From positions 1-54,334 of the forward strand of contig JAQUPQ010000030.1 of assembly GCA_028716525.1 (NCBI GenBank): 54,334 nucleotides of DNA, given 5' to 3'. The position numbers were made by a program, and so were the translations under genes. Shown piece by piece: positions 1-6,789 of the stretch. Numbering within the stretch: position 1 is the first letter of the stretch; each line of letters opens with the position of its first letter. The notes beneath the pieces were generated by a model, which did no database searches, was not told the DNA's origin, and worked only from the letters and a program-made list of their open reading frames with translations. The stretch comes from Terriglobia bacterium (GTDB taxonomy: Bacteria; Acidobacteriota; Terriglobia; JAIQFV01).

Positions 1-95
1 CGCCAACGGGATAGAACGTTTTTATTGCCGCTATAAACAATGGTTACACCGATAACTACCGCCACAATCCAGAACCACACGGGCATCCCTAACAT
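1..95 (-). CDS. small two-helix membrane protein, 5' fragment (complete copy at 54087-54302)
   Basis: This is the start of the gene that is complete at the right end of the window. The contig end cuts it here only because the circle is opened inside it. Its start overlaps the stop of the 89-325 gene, with GGAGG about 10 nt upstream. Confidence 0.8.
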   Translation of the reverse strand, partial: MLGMPVWFWIVAVVIGVTIVYSGNKNVLSRW

Positions 96-127
96 GGCCT
101 CATCGCCTCCCATTTTTGGCGTAGGCA
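1..127. repeat. 127-bp terminal direct repeat, left copy
   Basis: Identical to 54208-54334. An exact overlap of this length at the two contig ends indicates a circular or circularly permuted molecule of 54,207 bp. The length 127 equals a common assembler k-mer size, so the repeat is probably an assembly overlap and not a biological terminal repeat. It holds the 5' part of a small membrane-protein gene (start near 95) and the 3' end of the 89-325 gene. Confidence 0.95.
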
Positions 128-325
128 ATCCGAGGAAATATCGCCCCAGCCGTTGTCCTTCCAAAGCCTCACCAACGCTGGGAACGAAATCGGTCTTGGC
201 TCTTTCCTGCCGTAGCGCAACCATTCTTTCTGCTCATCCGTGAGAATGATTTCATGCGGAACCGTCTCGGCACGGAGTTGGTCGAGTTGCGCCTTCCACT
301 GTTCAGGAGGGATGCCGAAGGTCAT
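89..325 (-). CDS. hypothetical protein, 78 aa
   Basis: Not recognised. The product is basic and Trp-rich (WLRYGRKE, VRLWKDNGWG) and ends CLRQKWEAMRPC, a composition that could suit a small DNA-binding protein, but no defined domain is visible. The start overlaps the stop of the metallophosphoesterase gene (ATGA), and the stop overlaps the start of the next membrane-protein gene, so it is translated as part of a tight operon. Confidence 0.6.
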   Translation of the reverse strand: MTFGIPPEQWKAQLDQLRAETVPHEIILTDEQKEWLRYGRKEPRPISFPALVRLWKDNGWGDISSDCLRQKWEAMRPC

Positions 326-1185
326 ATCTCGCCTCGGAATTTACCCGTTACCGGATTCACCCTTGCGATTGCACTTCCCAGGATTGTCGGGGCGTACCCC
401 TTCATCTCTCCGTAGGTGGTCACCCCTCGCTTGTATGTTTTGAGATAGGAACCGGAAATCATGCCGAGCCGTTCGTGGTGTGAGAGATCGTCGCAGTTCT
501 CATTGCCGCCAAGCACGGCGATCCGTTTGCCGGATTGGTCGTGTACGTGCCCGACGAAATACAAGTCCGCCTCAAAGAAATACATGAAGTCAATAAGACG
601 TTTTAATTTTCCGGCCGGGGTAGTAGCAAAACCGGCTCCGTGGTGGTCGTAAACCCTTCGCTTTATGTTTTTTTGATCCCCAAAGTTATACCCGACAACA
701 ACGCTTGGCTTTACTATCTTCGGTTCGCTTTCGCAAACATGGAACTCAATATCAAATATTGCCGAATACCCCATGTTCGGAACACCAAGTTTTTCACAAA
801 GATCGGCATGGAGGCTTGCCTGGTTCTCCCAGTTTTGATATTTCTTTTCGTGGTTCCCGTAAAGTAGACCGAGGCATTTGTGTTTTATCGGATCGAATAT
901 TTCAGCAACCCTGCCCGTCAGAACCTTGCCGAGCATCCCCAAATCGCTTACCTTGATATTATCCGGCACGCAGTCGGGATCGAAACGCTTGTCCGTGTAT
1001 CCGATGTAGTCCGCGTAGTCGCCGCCGCCGAGCCACAGGGCATATGGGTCTGCCCTGACTTGCTCCACATCCGCCAGAATCTCGTTCATGGCGCAGGCTT
1101 TGTTGCCTATGTGCAAATCCGAAAGGTTCCAGATGGTCAACTCATGGTCGCTACACAATATGTGTTGGGTTCCGAGGGCTTCCAT
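322..1185 (-). CDS. calcineurin-like metallophosphoesterase
   Basis: Two-metal phosphoesterase, 287 aa. The family signature blocks occur in order: DLHIG at residues 23-27, GGGDYAD near 53-59, GNHE near 110 and GHVH near 215; these supply the metal ligands. Phage members act on nucleic-acid ends or nucleotides, but the substrate cannot be read from sequence. It has no signal peptide, so it is cytoplasmic. The start overlaps the preceding gene stop by one base and it sits among small early genes. Confidence 0.85.
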   Translation of the reverse strand: MEALGTQHILCSDHELTIWNLSDLHIGNKACAMNEILADVEQVRADPYALWLGGGDYADYIGYTDKRFDPDCVPDNIKVSDLGMLGKVLTGRVAEIFDPIKHKCLGLLYGNHEKKYQNWENQASLHADLCEKLGVPNMGYSAIFDIEFHVCESEPKIVKPSVVVGYNFGDQKNIKRRVYDHHGAGFATTPAGKLKRLIDFMYFFEADLYFVGHVHDQSGKRIAVLGGNENCDDLSHHERLGMISGSYLKTYKRGVTTYGEMKGYAPTILGSAIARVNPVTGKFRGEI

Positions 1186-1577
1186 TACTTATCACCATCT
1201 GCTAAAATTGTCATTTCTTTTTCGTCAAAACCTTGCGGCCAATTCCCCCAACGCGTCCAGATAATTTTCTTGTAGCCATTGTGGGCCATGTTCCAGATTA
1301 GGGTCTCCGTAGCCCCTGGGTTTCGCGTGGCTTCAGCAACCGTCTCAATCTTACTGTCTGGATGATAATAGAGCGGCCCGACTTGTTTGGCTTCACCATG
1401 ATAGACCTTACCGTCTACCTCCACATCTTCCCGCTCATAAATTGAAAAAGCGTATGCGCCTTTCGGCCATTTTACTTTCATGGGATCGGGGCTTGTGATG
1501 TCTCGCTTAAAACTTTCTCCCACGAAAAAACCGGGGGTCAAAAATTCAGCCCAATATTTTTTCACTTTGTCCGCCAT
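1185..1577 (-). CDS. hypothetical protein, 130 aa
   Basis: No family recognised. A soluble mixed-charge protein starting MADKVKKYWAEFL after a good GGAGGAGAAAG ribosome site. It has no cysteine cluster and no membrane segment. It lies directly upstream of the metallophosphoesterase gene, sharing one base with it, so the two are probably co-translated. Confidence 0.65.
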   Translation of the reverse strand: MADKVKKYWAEFLTPGFFVGESFKRDITSPDPMKVKWPKGAYAFSIYEREDVEVDGKVYHGEAKQVGPLYYHPDSKIETVAEATRNPGATETLIWNMAHNGYKKIIWTRWGNWPQGFDEKEMTILADGDK

Positions 1578-1604
1578 CTTTCTCCTCCTTGTGCATCTGC
1601 ACGG

Positions 1605-1829
1605 TTACTTTACAGCCTTACCTACGTACTTCGTACCTAATTCATCTTTGGGATCCGGGAACGTGACTTTCAGGATTTGGTGAACGGGGTAATATTCCAT
1701 CGTTCCATTGACCACATTGCGCCAACCATAGTTGATGATCCGGTGAGCGTGTTCGCGGGCTTTCACTCCATCCTCGACTTCAAACTTGAACACCCGCCCG
1801 TCTTGCATATAAACCTTGACAGTTACCAT
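1605..1829 (-). CDS. hypothetical protein, 74 aa
   Basis: No family recognised. The N-terminus looks like beta strands (VTVKVYMQDGRVFKFEV) followed by a helix with HAHRIINYGW; the layout suggests a compact alpha-beta fold. Start chosen at the ATG 5 nt after GGAGGAGGAC. It is followed by the 130-aa gene after a short spacer. Confidence 0.6.
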   Translation of the reverse strand: MVTVKVYMQDGRVFKFEVEDGVKAREHAHRIINYGWRNVVNGTMEYYPVHQILKVTFPDPKDELGTKYVGKAVK

Positions 1830-1846
1830 TTTGTCCTCCTCCTCGG

Positions 1847-2185
1847 TTAAATTTCACAATACCCTTGTTTTCGCAAATAGCAGTTGCCCTGCGATAGGCA
1901 GTTCCTGAATCCGCCCAAGTCGCCGCACGGCTGTTCCCACTGCCAGCCTTTCGCCTTCGGACGTGCCACTCTCGCCCTCGCCTGCGCGGATGCCGCCCGT
2001 TTTTTCCGCAAGTATTCGGCGTAATATTCCTCTCCGTGGGTGTGGCGGTAAACCCATGTTGTCGTCAGACCAAGCATTTCAGCCGTCTCGCGGTGGTTCC
2101 ATCCGTAGTTTACTAAATCCTGCGCCTGTCTTGCATACTCGGCGGCGTTGTCTATCGGAGGACGGCCAGGGATAGGTGCGTTCAT
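1847..2185 (-). CDS. small helix-turn-helix protein with cysteine-rich tail
   Basis: 112 aa. Residues about 25-50 (YGWNHRETAEMLGLTTTWVY) read as a helix-turn-helix of the type found in small phage regulators and terminase-like adaptors. A basic linker (KKRAASAQARARVARPK) follows, then a tail with four Cys that could bind a metal. DNA binding is inferred. The start overlaps the stop of the 35-aa gene upstream (ATGA). Confidence 0.65.
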   Translation of the reverse strand: MNAPIPGRPPIDNAAEYARQAQDLVNYGWNHRETAEMLGLTTTWVYRHTHGEEYYAEYLRKKRAASAQARARVARPKAKGWQWEQPCGDLGGFRNCLSQGNCYLRKQGYCEI

Positions 2186-2289
2186 TCTTCCTCCGACACC
2201 TTTTGGAGGCTATATGACCTGTCCGCAAGGTCGTCGAGAAGCCTCCGCGCCCCGTTGATGCTGTTGATCCTCTCATCAGGCAAGGTCAT
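2182..2289 (-). CDS. microprotein, 35 aa
   Basis: Starts at an ATG within a TAATG overlap with the preceding gene, 5 nt after GGAGG. It encodes a charged, probably helical peptide (MTLPDERINSINGARRLL...) and stops in an ATGA overlap with the next gene. Its position in an unbroken chain of translational overlaps is the main support. Function unknown. Confidence 0.55.
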   Translation of the reverse strand: MTLPDERINSINGARRLLDDLADRSYSLQKVSEEE

Positions 2290-2426
2290 TATCTGCCTCC
2301 ATACAAAACCATTTGCCCGTTCTTGGGCCACTCAAAGAAAAACCAGTAGCCCAGTTTCCGGAACCCGCGCAGTACCCGCCTCGGTGTGCGCCTCTGTTTG
2401 GTACGGTACAACTCTGTTAGTTTCAC
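2289..2426 (-). CDS. basic microprotein, 45 aa, GTG start
   Basis: GTG start inside a GTGA overlap with the stop of the secreted-protein gene, preceded by GGAGG. The product is strongly basic (YRTKQRRTPRRVLRGFRK) and aromatic (YWFFFEWPK), which suits nucleic-acid or membrane-surface contact. It ends in a TAATG overlap with the 35-aa gene. No family recognised. Confidence 0.5.
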   Translation of the reverse strand: MKLTELYRTKQRRTPRRVLRGFRKLGYWFFFEWPKNGQMVLYGGR

Positions 2427-2842
2427 TTTTTGCCCTCCAATGGTATGGCAATACCCACCGTCTTGCCGTTGGACGTGATCGCCAAACGCTGATCCACCAA
2501 CTGCATCAGCAAATCCAGCAAACACGCGAACCCTGCTCCGGCTCCGACCATAACGGCATCGCCAAACAAGTCTGCGCCTGCCGGGTCCGGTTTGTCCAGA
2601 AGCGGAATCTGATTGTTTAGTCCGTCGGAATATATCTCGTATGCTATACCTGCCGCGACGGTCAAGAGGAGGCTTGTCTTTATCCCGACATGGCAAACCC
2701 TGAATCCCGTGTAAAGCGCGGCCCCGCCTCCGAAATGGGCGATAGACCATCCGTCCAGCCCCGGCTGTTCGGCGAAGCGAATCTGTGCGCTTGCGGTGGA
2801 CAAAAACAGCAGAAAAATGATTGTCGAGAATAAGCGTTTCAT
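2423..2842 (-). CDS. secreted or membrane protein with Sec signal peptide
   Basis: 139 aa. A classic signal peptide (MKRLFSTIIFLLFLSTASAQ) with a probable cut at ASA/Q is followed by Gly/Ala-rich hydrophobic stretches (FGGGAALYTGF, VAAGIAYEIY, VMVGAGAGFACLLDLL) that could be membrane segments or hairpins. The pattern resembles small exported lipoprotein-like proteins of unknown role. It is one of several exported products of this phage and probably acts at the host envelope. Confidence 0.65.
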   Translation of the reverse strand: MKRLFSTIIFLLFLSTASAQIRFAEQPGLDGWSIAHFGGGAALYTGFRVCHVGIKTSLLLTVAAGIAYEIYSDGLNNQIPLLDKPDPAGADLFGDAVMVGAGAGFACLLDLLMQLVDQRLAITSNGKTVGIAIPLEGKK

Positions 2843-2851
2843 GGTTTGACC

Positions 2852-3664
2852 TTAATCAAATATCATTATTTGAGATTGGTCGGATGTTGCTTCCTTCCCA
2901 TGCACCCACCAACGAAACATATCTTCCGCGTTCATGAACTCAAGTTTTCGTTTCAACGCTCCGCGCAATTCAAGTTCCTTTTTTCTCTCCATCGCCCTTA
3001 CCATTGCTCTTTTATACATTTTCTCAAATTGGGGCCACCTTTCAAATTGCCTTAACATTGATTTCGTCCCACCCATCGGGCAACCGATACAACCAATCCG
3101 CTTCCACCCCTCGTCGTATAAACTGCAATATGGCAAGTTGTTTTGTTTGATATATTCCCACACGTCTGCATCCGTCCAATCAATAATGGGGTGCAGAAAA
3201 ACCTTGCTTTTGTGTTTGTAACACGATTCAACCATAACCCGTTTGCTCCGCTGTAGACTCTCGGCCCACCTGATACCCGTAACGACCAACCTCCCAACAC
3301 CTCCGCGTTCTTTCAGTTCATCGCAACAATATCGTGCTATTCTCGTTGGCGGCATCATATTGTATATTATCAATCGGTACATACTTTTGGTTGGCACTTC
3401 TCTTTTAACATCTGGATAGTTTTCTCTCACAAACCCTATCAACTCTGGAGGGTCAACGGTTGTCAGATTAAAATGTGCCGTATGTTTCACCCCGGATTTA
3501 CGCACCAAATCAAGAATAACGATACTGTCCTTCCCTCCAGAAAAGGCTACCCAATAACCGTCTGGGTTCATCTGCAATGCTTTCTGTTCAAAACTTTTCA
3601 ACCGTTGCATCGCCATATCAACCCGATATTCAGTTCCAAATAAAGTATTATCAATAAGAGCCAT
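2852..3664 (-). CDS. PAPS-reductase-like PP-loop protein
   Basis: 270 aa of the adenine nucleotide alpha-hydrolase superfamily (phosphoadenosine phosphosulfate reductase/CysH group). The PP-loop SGGKDS is at residues 42-47, and there are paired cysteines at YCCDEL and CIGCPM. Phage members of this family are common, and their true substrate (sulfur assimilation, or a PP-loop step in nucleic-acid modification) is mostly unproved. The spacing of the two cysteine pairs would suit a metal or Fe-S site. The assignment to the superfamily is firm; the exact reaction is not. Confidence 0.8.
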   Translation of the reverse strand: MALIDNTLFGTEYRVDMAMQRLKSFEQKALQMNPDGYWVAFSGGKDSIVILDLVRKSGVKHTAHFNLTTVDPPELIGFVRENYPDVKREVPTKSMYRLIIYNMMPPTRIARYCCDELKERGGVGRLVVTGIRWAESLQRSKRVMVESCYKHKSKVFLHPIIDWTDADVWEYIKQNNLPYCSLYDEGWKRIGCIGCPMGGTKSMLRQFERWPQFEKMYKRAMVRAMERKKELELRGALKRKLEFMNAEDMFRWWVHGKEATSDQSQIMIFD

Positions 3665-4018
3665 TTACTTTGTCCGCTCCTGCACATCTTCCGGCCTCGG
3701 TACGTTGGGCCAGACGTAAACAGGGATACCGAGTTTTTCGGCAAATTCTTTCTCGGCCCTGGTTCCGCTTGACCGCTCCCAGTCGGGCATCAAGACAAGA
3801 ATGTCTGAAACCTTGATCCATTCCAAATCGCCGTCGAGCCAGATTTGATCCGGTATGTCGGTCCCGCCATAGAAACTCGTATTCTTGTGTGGACACATGA
3901 CCGAGAAACCATCCCTCCAGAGTTTCCGCGCAACCTCTCCTGCGTGTTCAATGTTCTGCTGGACAAACCACTCGCCCCTTGAATCTCGATACGGTCCGGC
4001 CAGATAACAGCGTTTCAT
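3665..4018 (-). CDS. DUF4406-like (nucleoside deoxyribosyltransferase fold) protein
   Basis: 117 aa. It starts MKRCYLAGPYRD, the hallmark N-terminal strand and loop (YLAGPYR) of DUF4406 and the related nucleoside 2-deoxyribosyltransferases. A GTRAEKEFAEKLGIPV block near the C-terminus also fits. Start chosen at the ATG overlapping the upstream stop (CGATGA), not at an earlier in-frame ATG, because that ATG lies deep inside the DUF3310 gene. A nucleotide-metabolism role is inferred from the fold. Confidence 0.75.
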   Translation of the reverse strand: MKRCYLAGPYRDSRGEWFVQQNIEHAGEVARKLWRDGFSVMCPHKNTSFYGGTDIPDQIWLDGDLEWIKVSDILVLMPDWERSSGTRAEKEFAEKLGIPVYVWPNVPRPEDVQERTK

Positions 4019-4275
4019 CGTTTCTCCTTCGCTATCGCACGTTCGATGTACCACCGCGCCTTTTCCAAATCCTGCACCTTCGACACCCCGTCTTTGAGTC
4101 CAGAACGCCAGAGATATTTCAAGGCATTGCCGAGAAGAAAGTCCATGTGCTCGGTGATCTGGATGCACTCGACCCCTGACGGATGTGAAGTGTAGTGCGA
4201 GGGATGGTTGATGGGATCATCCGTCCGGGCGTGCGTTTTCTTGGGTTTCGTTGACGGGCATCCATCGGGTCTCAC
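4015..4275 (-). CDS. DUF3310 family protein
   Basis: 86 aa. It contains the DUF3310 core, INHPSHYTSHPSGVECIQ followed by FLLGNALKYLWRSGLKDG and a final helix of KARWYIERAI type. The family is widespread in phages, small and helical; a nucleotide-binding or MazG-like role has been suggested but is not settled. I start it at a GTG about 5 nt after AGAGGGGG, because longer versions run into the preceding 53-aa gene. Confidence 0.7.
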   Translation of the reverse strand: MRPDGCPSTKPKKTHARTDDPINHPSHYTSHPSGVECIQITEHMDFLLGNALKYLWRSGLKDGVSKVQDLEKARWYIERAIAKEKR

Positions 4276-4336
4276 GGCTTCCCCCTCTGGATAATCGAAA
4301 TCACCGAACCGCGTTTCATCGTTCCCTCCGTTGCCG

Positions 4337-4498
4337 TCAACGTGCATAACCAAATTCAATGTCTTTGCTGTTTGGTATTTTGTATAGTTCTCGCCTATCT
4401 TCACCATGTACCGGACAATACCCGATCAATTCCTTTTTGGTTTTCGCTGTATAACTACACCCACAGCGATAACCTTCCAACCAAACATATTCTTTCAT
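4337..4498 (-). CDS. zinc-finger-like microprotein, 53 aa
   Basis: The ATG overlaps the stop of the preceding gene (ATGA). The product has CGC near residue 12-14 and CPVH near 28-31, a C-x-C...C-x2-H arrangement that could bind zinc. It is one of about ten such microproteins in this genome. Function unknown. Confidence 0.55.
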   Translation of the reverse strand: MKEYVWLEGYRCGCSYTAKTKKELIGYCPVHGEDRRELYKIPNSKDIEFGYAR

Positions 4499-4770
4499 GG
4501 CCTCTCGCTCCTTCCGTCAATCAAAACCTGCCCAGTCAAACCCATTGTCCTGTACCGAGCAGGGCAGAGCCGTGAGATTTGCGCGTTGTCGTTCCTCTGC
4601 CACCTTACCCACCAACCCTCGCCGTGGTAAGCGGACCTGTTGGATATTTCCCAGACCCTGATTCCGGTATGGTCCAGAAGCGGAGGTCTTTCCTGCGCCC
4701 GTTTCTGCGGTCGTCCGGTCTCACGGGTGATCCGCTCCTTGTGTGAACGCGAACCCAAGCCGAGGGTCAT
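4495..4770 (-). CDS. basic hypothetical protein, 91 aa
   Basis: Arg/Lys-rich N-terminal third, then a Trp-rich middle (WWVRWQRND). No domain recognised. It is linked by ATGA overlaps to the collagen-like lipoprotein gene upstream and the 53-aa gene downstream, which supports translation. Confidence 0.55.
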   Translation of the reverse strand: MTLGLGSRSHKERITRETGRPQKRAQERPPLLDHTGIRVWEISNRSAYHGEGWWVRWQRNDNAQISRLCPARYRTMGLTGQVLIDGRSERP

Positions 4771-5426
4771 GGCATCCTCTCCACTCTATTTATCACGAAA
4801 TCGTCAGCCGTCGAATAGTAATGTTTGCTCCAATGCCAACCCGTGTCCCTCGCCCGCACTCCGATAATGCTCTGCCCCATTGGAATATCATGAAGCAGAT
4901 AAGCGATCACGTCTTTCTGCGTTGTCGGCTCAATGTCCCACTTCCGTACCCAGTTTCCGTTTGTGTCAATCAATTGCACCCGCCAGCCGATTGAGTCAAG
5001 CGGAACCCCGTTCTCCCTTATCCAACGCTGATGGAAATAAATCGTGCATGTATCGGCGGTAATCAGTTTTGTGTAGTTCTTGAAAAGCCCAAGCGGAGCC
5101 GTTACGGAATCCGAACCCGTCCAAACCGTGTCGGTGTGGGTAACTTGCATTGCAGAGTCAATCTTGTGTTGCAAAGTCAACATCTGAACCGTAAAGGATT
5201 CCTTGAATTGGGCCAAATCAGCCTGAACAATGGCCCGGATCGCCGCCGTGTCGGGGAGGACGTACACGGTTCCGGATTCACCCTTCGGCCCTTGCGGTCC
5301 TGCCGGACCTTGCGGACCTGGAATCTCTTGGCAGGAACAAAGCAAAATTAATAGGAGTAGGGAAAGACAAAACGCTATTCCTCCAAGACAAAAACCATCT
5401 AACCGGATCAGTGTTTCCCTGTTCAT
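4767..5426 (-). CDS. collagen-like lipoprotein
   Basis: 219 aa. The N-terminus has a hydrophobic stretch (FCLSLLLLILLCSC) with a lipobox-like LLCSC, so it is probably lipid-anchored. It is followed by a short collagen triplet run (GPQGPAGPQGPKGESG), a coiled-coil-like helix near 65-90 and a beta-rich C-terminus. Collagen triplets are common in phage fibres, but here they sit on an exported lipoprotein, which suggests a host-surface role such as superinfection exclusion. That role is inference. Confidence 0.7.
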   Translation of the reverse strand: MNRETLIRLDGFCLGGIAFCLSLLLLILLCSCQEIPGPQGPAGPQGPKGESGTVYVLPDTAAIRAIVQADLAQFKESFTVQMLTLQHKIDSAMQVTHTDTVWTGSDSVTAPLGLFKNYTKLITADTCTIYFHQRWIRENGVPLDSIGWRVQLIDTNGNWVRKWDIEPTTQKDVIAYLLHDIPMGQSIIGVRARDTGWHWSKHYYSTADDFVINRVERMP

Positions 5427-5439
5427 CTCTATCCCCTCC

Positions 5440-5694
5440 TTACACTACTTCAGGATTTCCCGTAGCATGAAGCCGCTTGCAAACATTGATGTGCGTGAGA
5501 ATCCCGTCCTTTGCATCCTCATCCTGAAAAACCTGCGCTCCACATTCCCTTTTCTCATAATCGTAATACCACACCATCGTTTCGGCGTATTCCGATGGTG
5601 AGTTCATCATGGCCGACGATCTTCTGTTAATGGTACTCACGGAAAAACATTTTCCTTCGTACCATACATAACTCTGCATGACACGGTTGTTCAT
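5440..5694 (-). CDS. hypothetical protein, 84 aa
   Basis: Start at MNNRVMQSYVWYEG after the conserved leader AAGGAGGGGATAGAA, which also precedes the genes starting at 5426 and 6118. Tyr/Trp-rich and soluble, with three Cys; no family recognised. Confidence 0.6.
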   Translation of the reverse strand: MNNRVMQSYVWYEGKCFSVSTINRRSSAMMNSPSEYAETMVWYYDYEKRECGAQVFQDEDAKDGILTHINVCKRLHATGNPEVV

Positions 5695-5707
5695 TTCTAT
5701 CCCCTCC

Positions 5708-6118
5708 TTATGGCACAACCAAACCACCACTTACATCTTCTTCGGCTGTTTCGATTCCTCCGCCAACCGACACTGAAATCAATCTTACCCCTTCGGATTC
5801 TCCGTATTTGCTTACCCATAGCGGAGTAAGAGCACCCATCACGAAATCACCGCCCTTGTATCCCGTAAAAACCTTCCCCATCGCGCCTTTGCACTCGGCC
5901 AATAACTCCGAAGCCGCCCGTGTACCATCGGTTAGTTCAAACGCAAGATCGCAGTAGTACCCTCGGTAACTGTGCGGCGCGCACAGATTAGCAACGCGGC
6001 TTTCTGGCGGCATTGATTCGAGGGCCGCGATGAGTAACCCAAGTGTAAGTTGTGTTTTAGAGCGTTCACGTTGCCATTGTGCGCTCATCCCGTCCACAAG
6101 AGCCTGCATATCAAACAT
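5708..6118 (-). CDS. hypothetical protein, 136 aa
   Basis: Starts MFDMQALVDGMSAQWQRER after AAGGAGGGGATAACA. Residues 15-40 are helical (LTLGLLIAALESMP), followed by an alpha-beta region (NLCAPHSYRGYYCDLAFEL). No named family recognised. The same translation-start module is repeated before two neighbours. Confidence 0.6.
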   Translation of the reverse strand: MFDMQALVDGMSAQWQRERSKTQLTLGLLIAALESMPPESRVANLCAPHSYRGYYCDLAFELTDGTRAASELLAECKGAMGKVFTGYKGGDFVMGALTPLWVSKYGESEGVRLISVSVGGGIETAEEDVSGGLVVP

Positions 6119-6120
6119 TG

Positions 6121-6234
6121 TTATCCCCTCCTTACACAGACCGACAGAACAAACAGAATCACCGCGCAACCTACCACCAGCGCCGCAACAAGCACGGCTC
6201 CGGTGCGGAGGATTTCACTTGTGAGATTTTTCAT
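6121..6234 (-). CDS. single-pass membrane microprotein, 37 aa
   Basis: ATG in an ATGA overlap with the preceding gene. It encodes a short N-terminus, one membrane helix (GAVLVAALVVGCAVILFVLS) and a VRRG tail whose codons form the ribosome site of the next gene. Probably an inner-membrane peptide; role unknown. Confidence 0.55.
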   Translation of the reverse strand: MKNLTSEILRTGAVLVAALVVGCAVILFVLSVCVRRG

Positions 6235-6434
6235 CGCAAACCTCGTTCATGTTCTTCTTTTTGTTTTTCTTCCAACAAACTGTCCCTCTGTTCTTTGAGT
6301 TTATCAACCTCGTTTTCAAGAAAATCAACACAACATTTGTATTCTCTCAAATCTGCCATCTTGCCAGCAGTGAAAAGCCCCATGATAAACGCCCCGAATA
6401 CTGCTCCTCCGATAAACAACGCTACGTATATCAT
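6231..6434 (-). CDS. membrane-anchored coiled-coil protein, 67 aa
   Basis: N-terminal membrane helix ([20 protein letters not shown]) followed by a charged heptad-like helix rich in E, K and L. Start at the ATG after GGAGGTGAT, overlapping the stop of the helicase C-terminal cistron. The shape resembles small phage membrane-anchored coiled coils; role unknown. Confidence 0.6.
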   Translation of the reverse strand: MIYVALFIGGAVFGAFIMGLFTAGKMADLREYKCCVDFLENEVDKLKEQRDSLLEEKQKEEHERGLR

Positions 6435-6631
6435 ATCACCTCCGTAAACTCTGCACTCTCCACCTTGAACCGACAAAGGCAGTCCCCCGTCGGACCATTG
6501 CGGTGCTTCGCCAGGATCAACTTCGCATCCTCCGGTCTGGTTTCGTCCGGCCTGAATACGAATATCACCAAATCGGCATCCTGCTCCAAAGAGCCGGAAC
6601 TGCGTAAATCTGATAGGCGAGGCTTGCGCAT
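6431..6631 (-). CDS. DnaB-type helicase, separated C-terminal segment
   Basis: 66 aa. The sequence [19 protein letters not shown] followed by IFVFRP is the conserved motif H4 block of DnaB/RepA-type replicative helicases, and AKHRNGPTG is the usual C-terminal hairpin. In intact DnaB this follows the QLSR motif directly. Here it is its own reading frame with an ATG start in a TAATG overlap with a small zinc-ribbon gene. It must join the 6786-7817 product to make a complete RecA-like domain, either as a separate subunit or by some recoding event. Confidence 0.85.
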   Translation of the reverse strand: MRKPRLSDLRSSGSLEQDADLVIFVFRPDETRPEDAKLILAKHRNGPTGDCLCRFKVESAEFTEVI

Positions 6632-6789
6632 TATGCTTTACCTGCTTGGCGTAAAGTAAAGTTTTTGCCATTTTTGACTTTTCGAGAGTATTCAACATAG
6701 TCGCAAAAAGCACACTTCATCCCGTATGGTTGCCAAACAAGACCTGCTTCTTTACAGGATGGGCATTTTTTTACTTTTTGTTTTCTCAT
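6631..6789 (-). CDS. zinc-ribbon microprotein inserted in the helicase gene
   Basis: 52 aa, very basic, with CPSC at residues 9-12 and CAFC near 26-29, a typical zinc ribbon. It starts in an ATGA overlap with the stop of the helicase N-terminal cistron and ends in a TAATG overlap with the C-terminal cistron, so it interrupts the helicase precisely between two conserved motifs. Its first residues (MRKQ) echo the first residues of the C-terminal cistron (MRKP). Function unknown. Confidence 0.7.
   Translation of the reverse strand: MRKQKVKKCPSCKEAGLVWQPYGMKCAFCDYVEYSRKVKNGKNFTLRQAGKA

Noticed and set aside
2289-2750. 153-aa frame extending upstream of the 45-aa basic microprotein
   Set aside because: The upstream part is antiframe to the signal-peptide gene at 2423-2842; only the GTG-started 3' part has a ribosome site.
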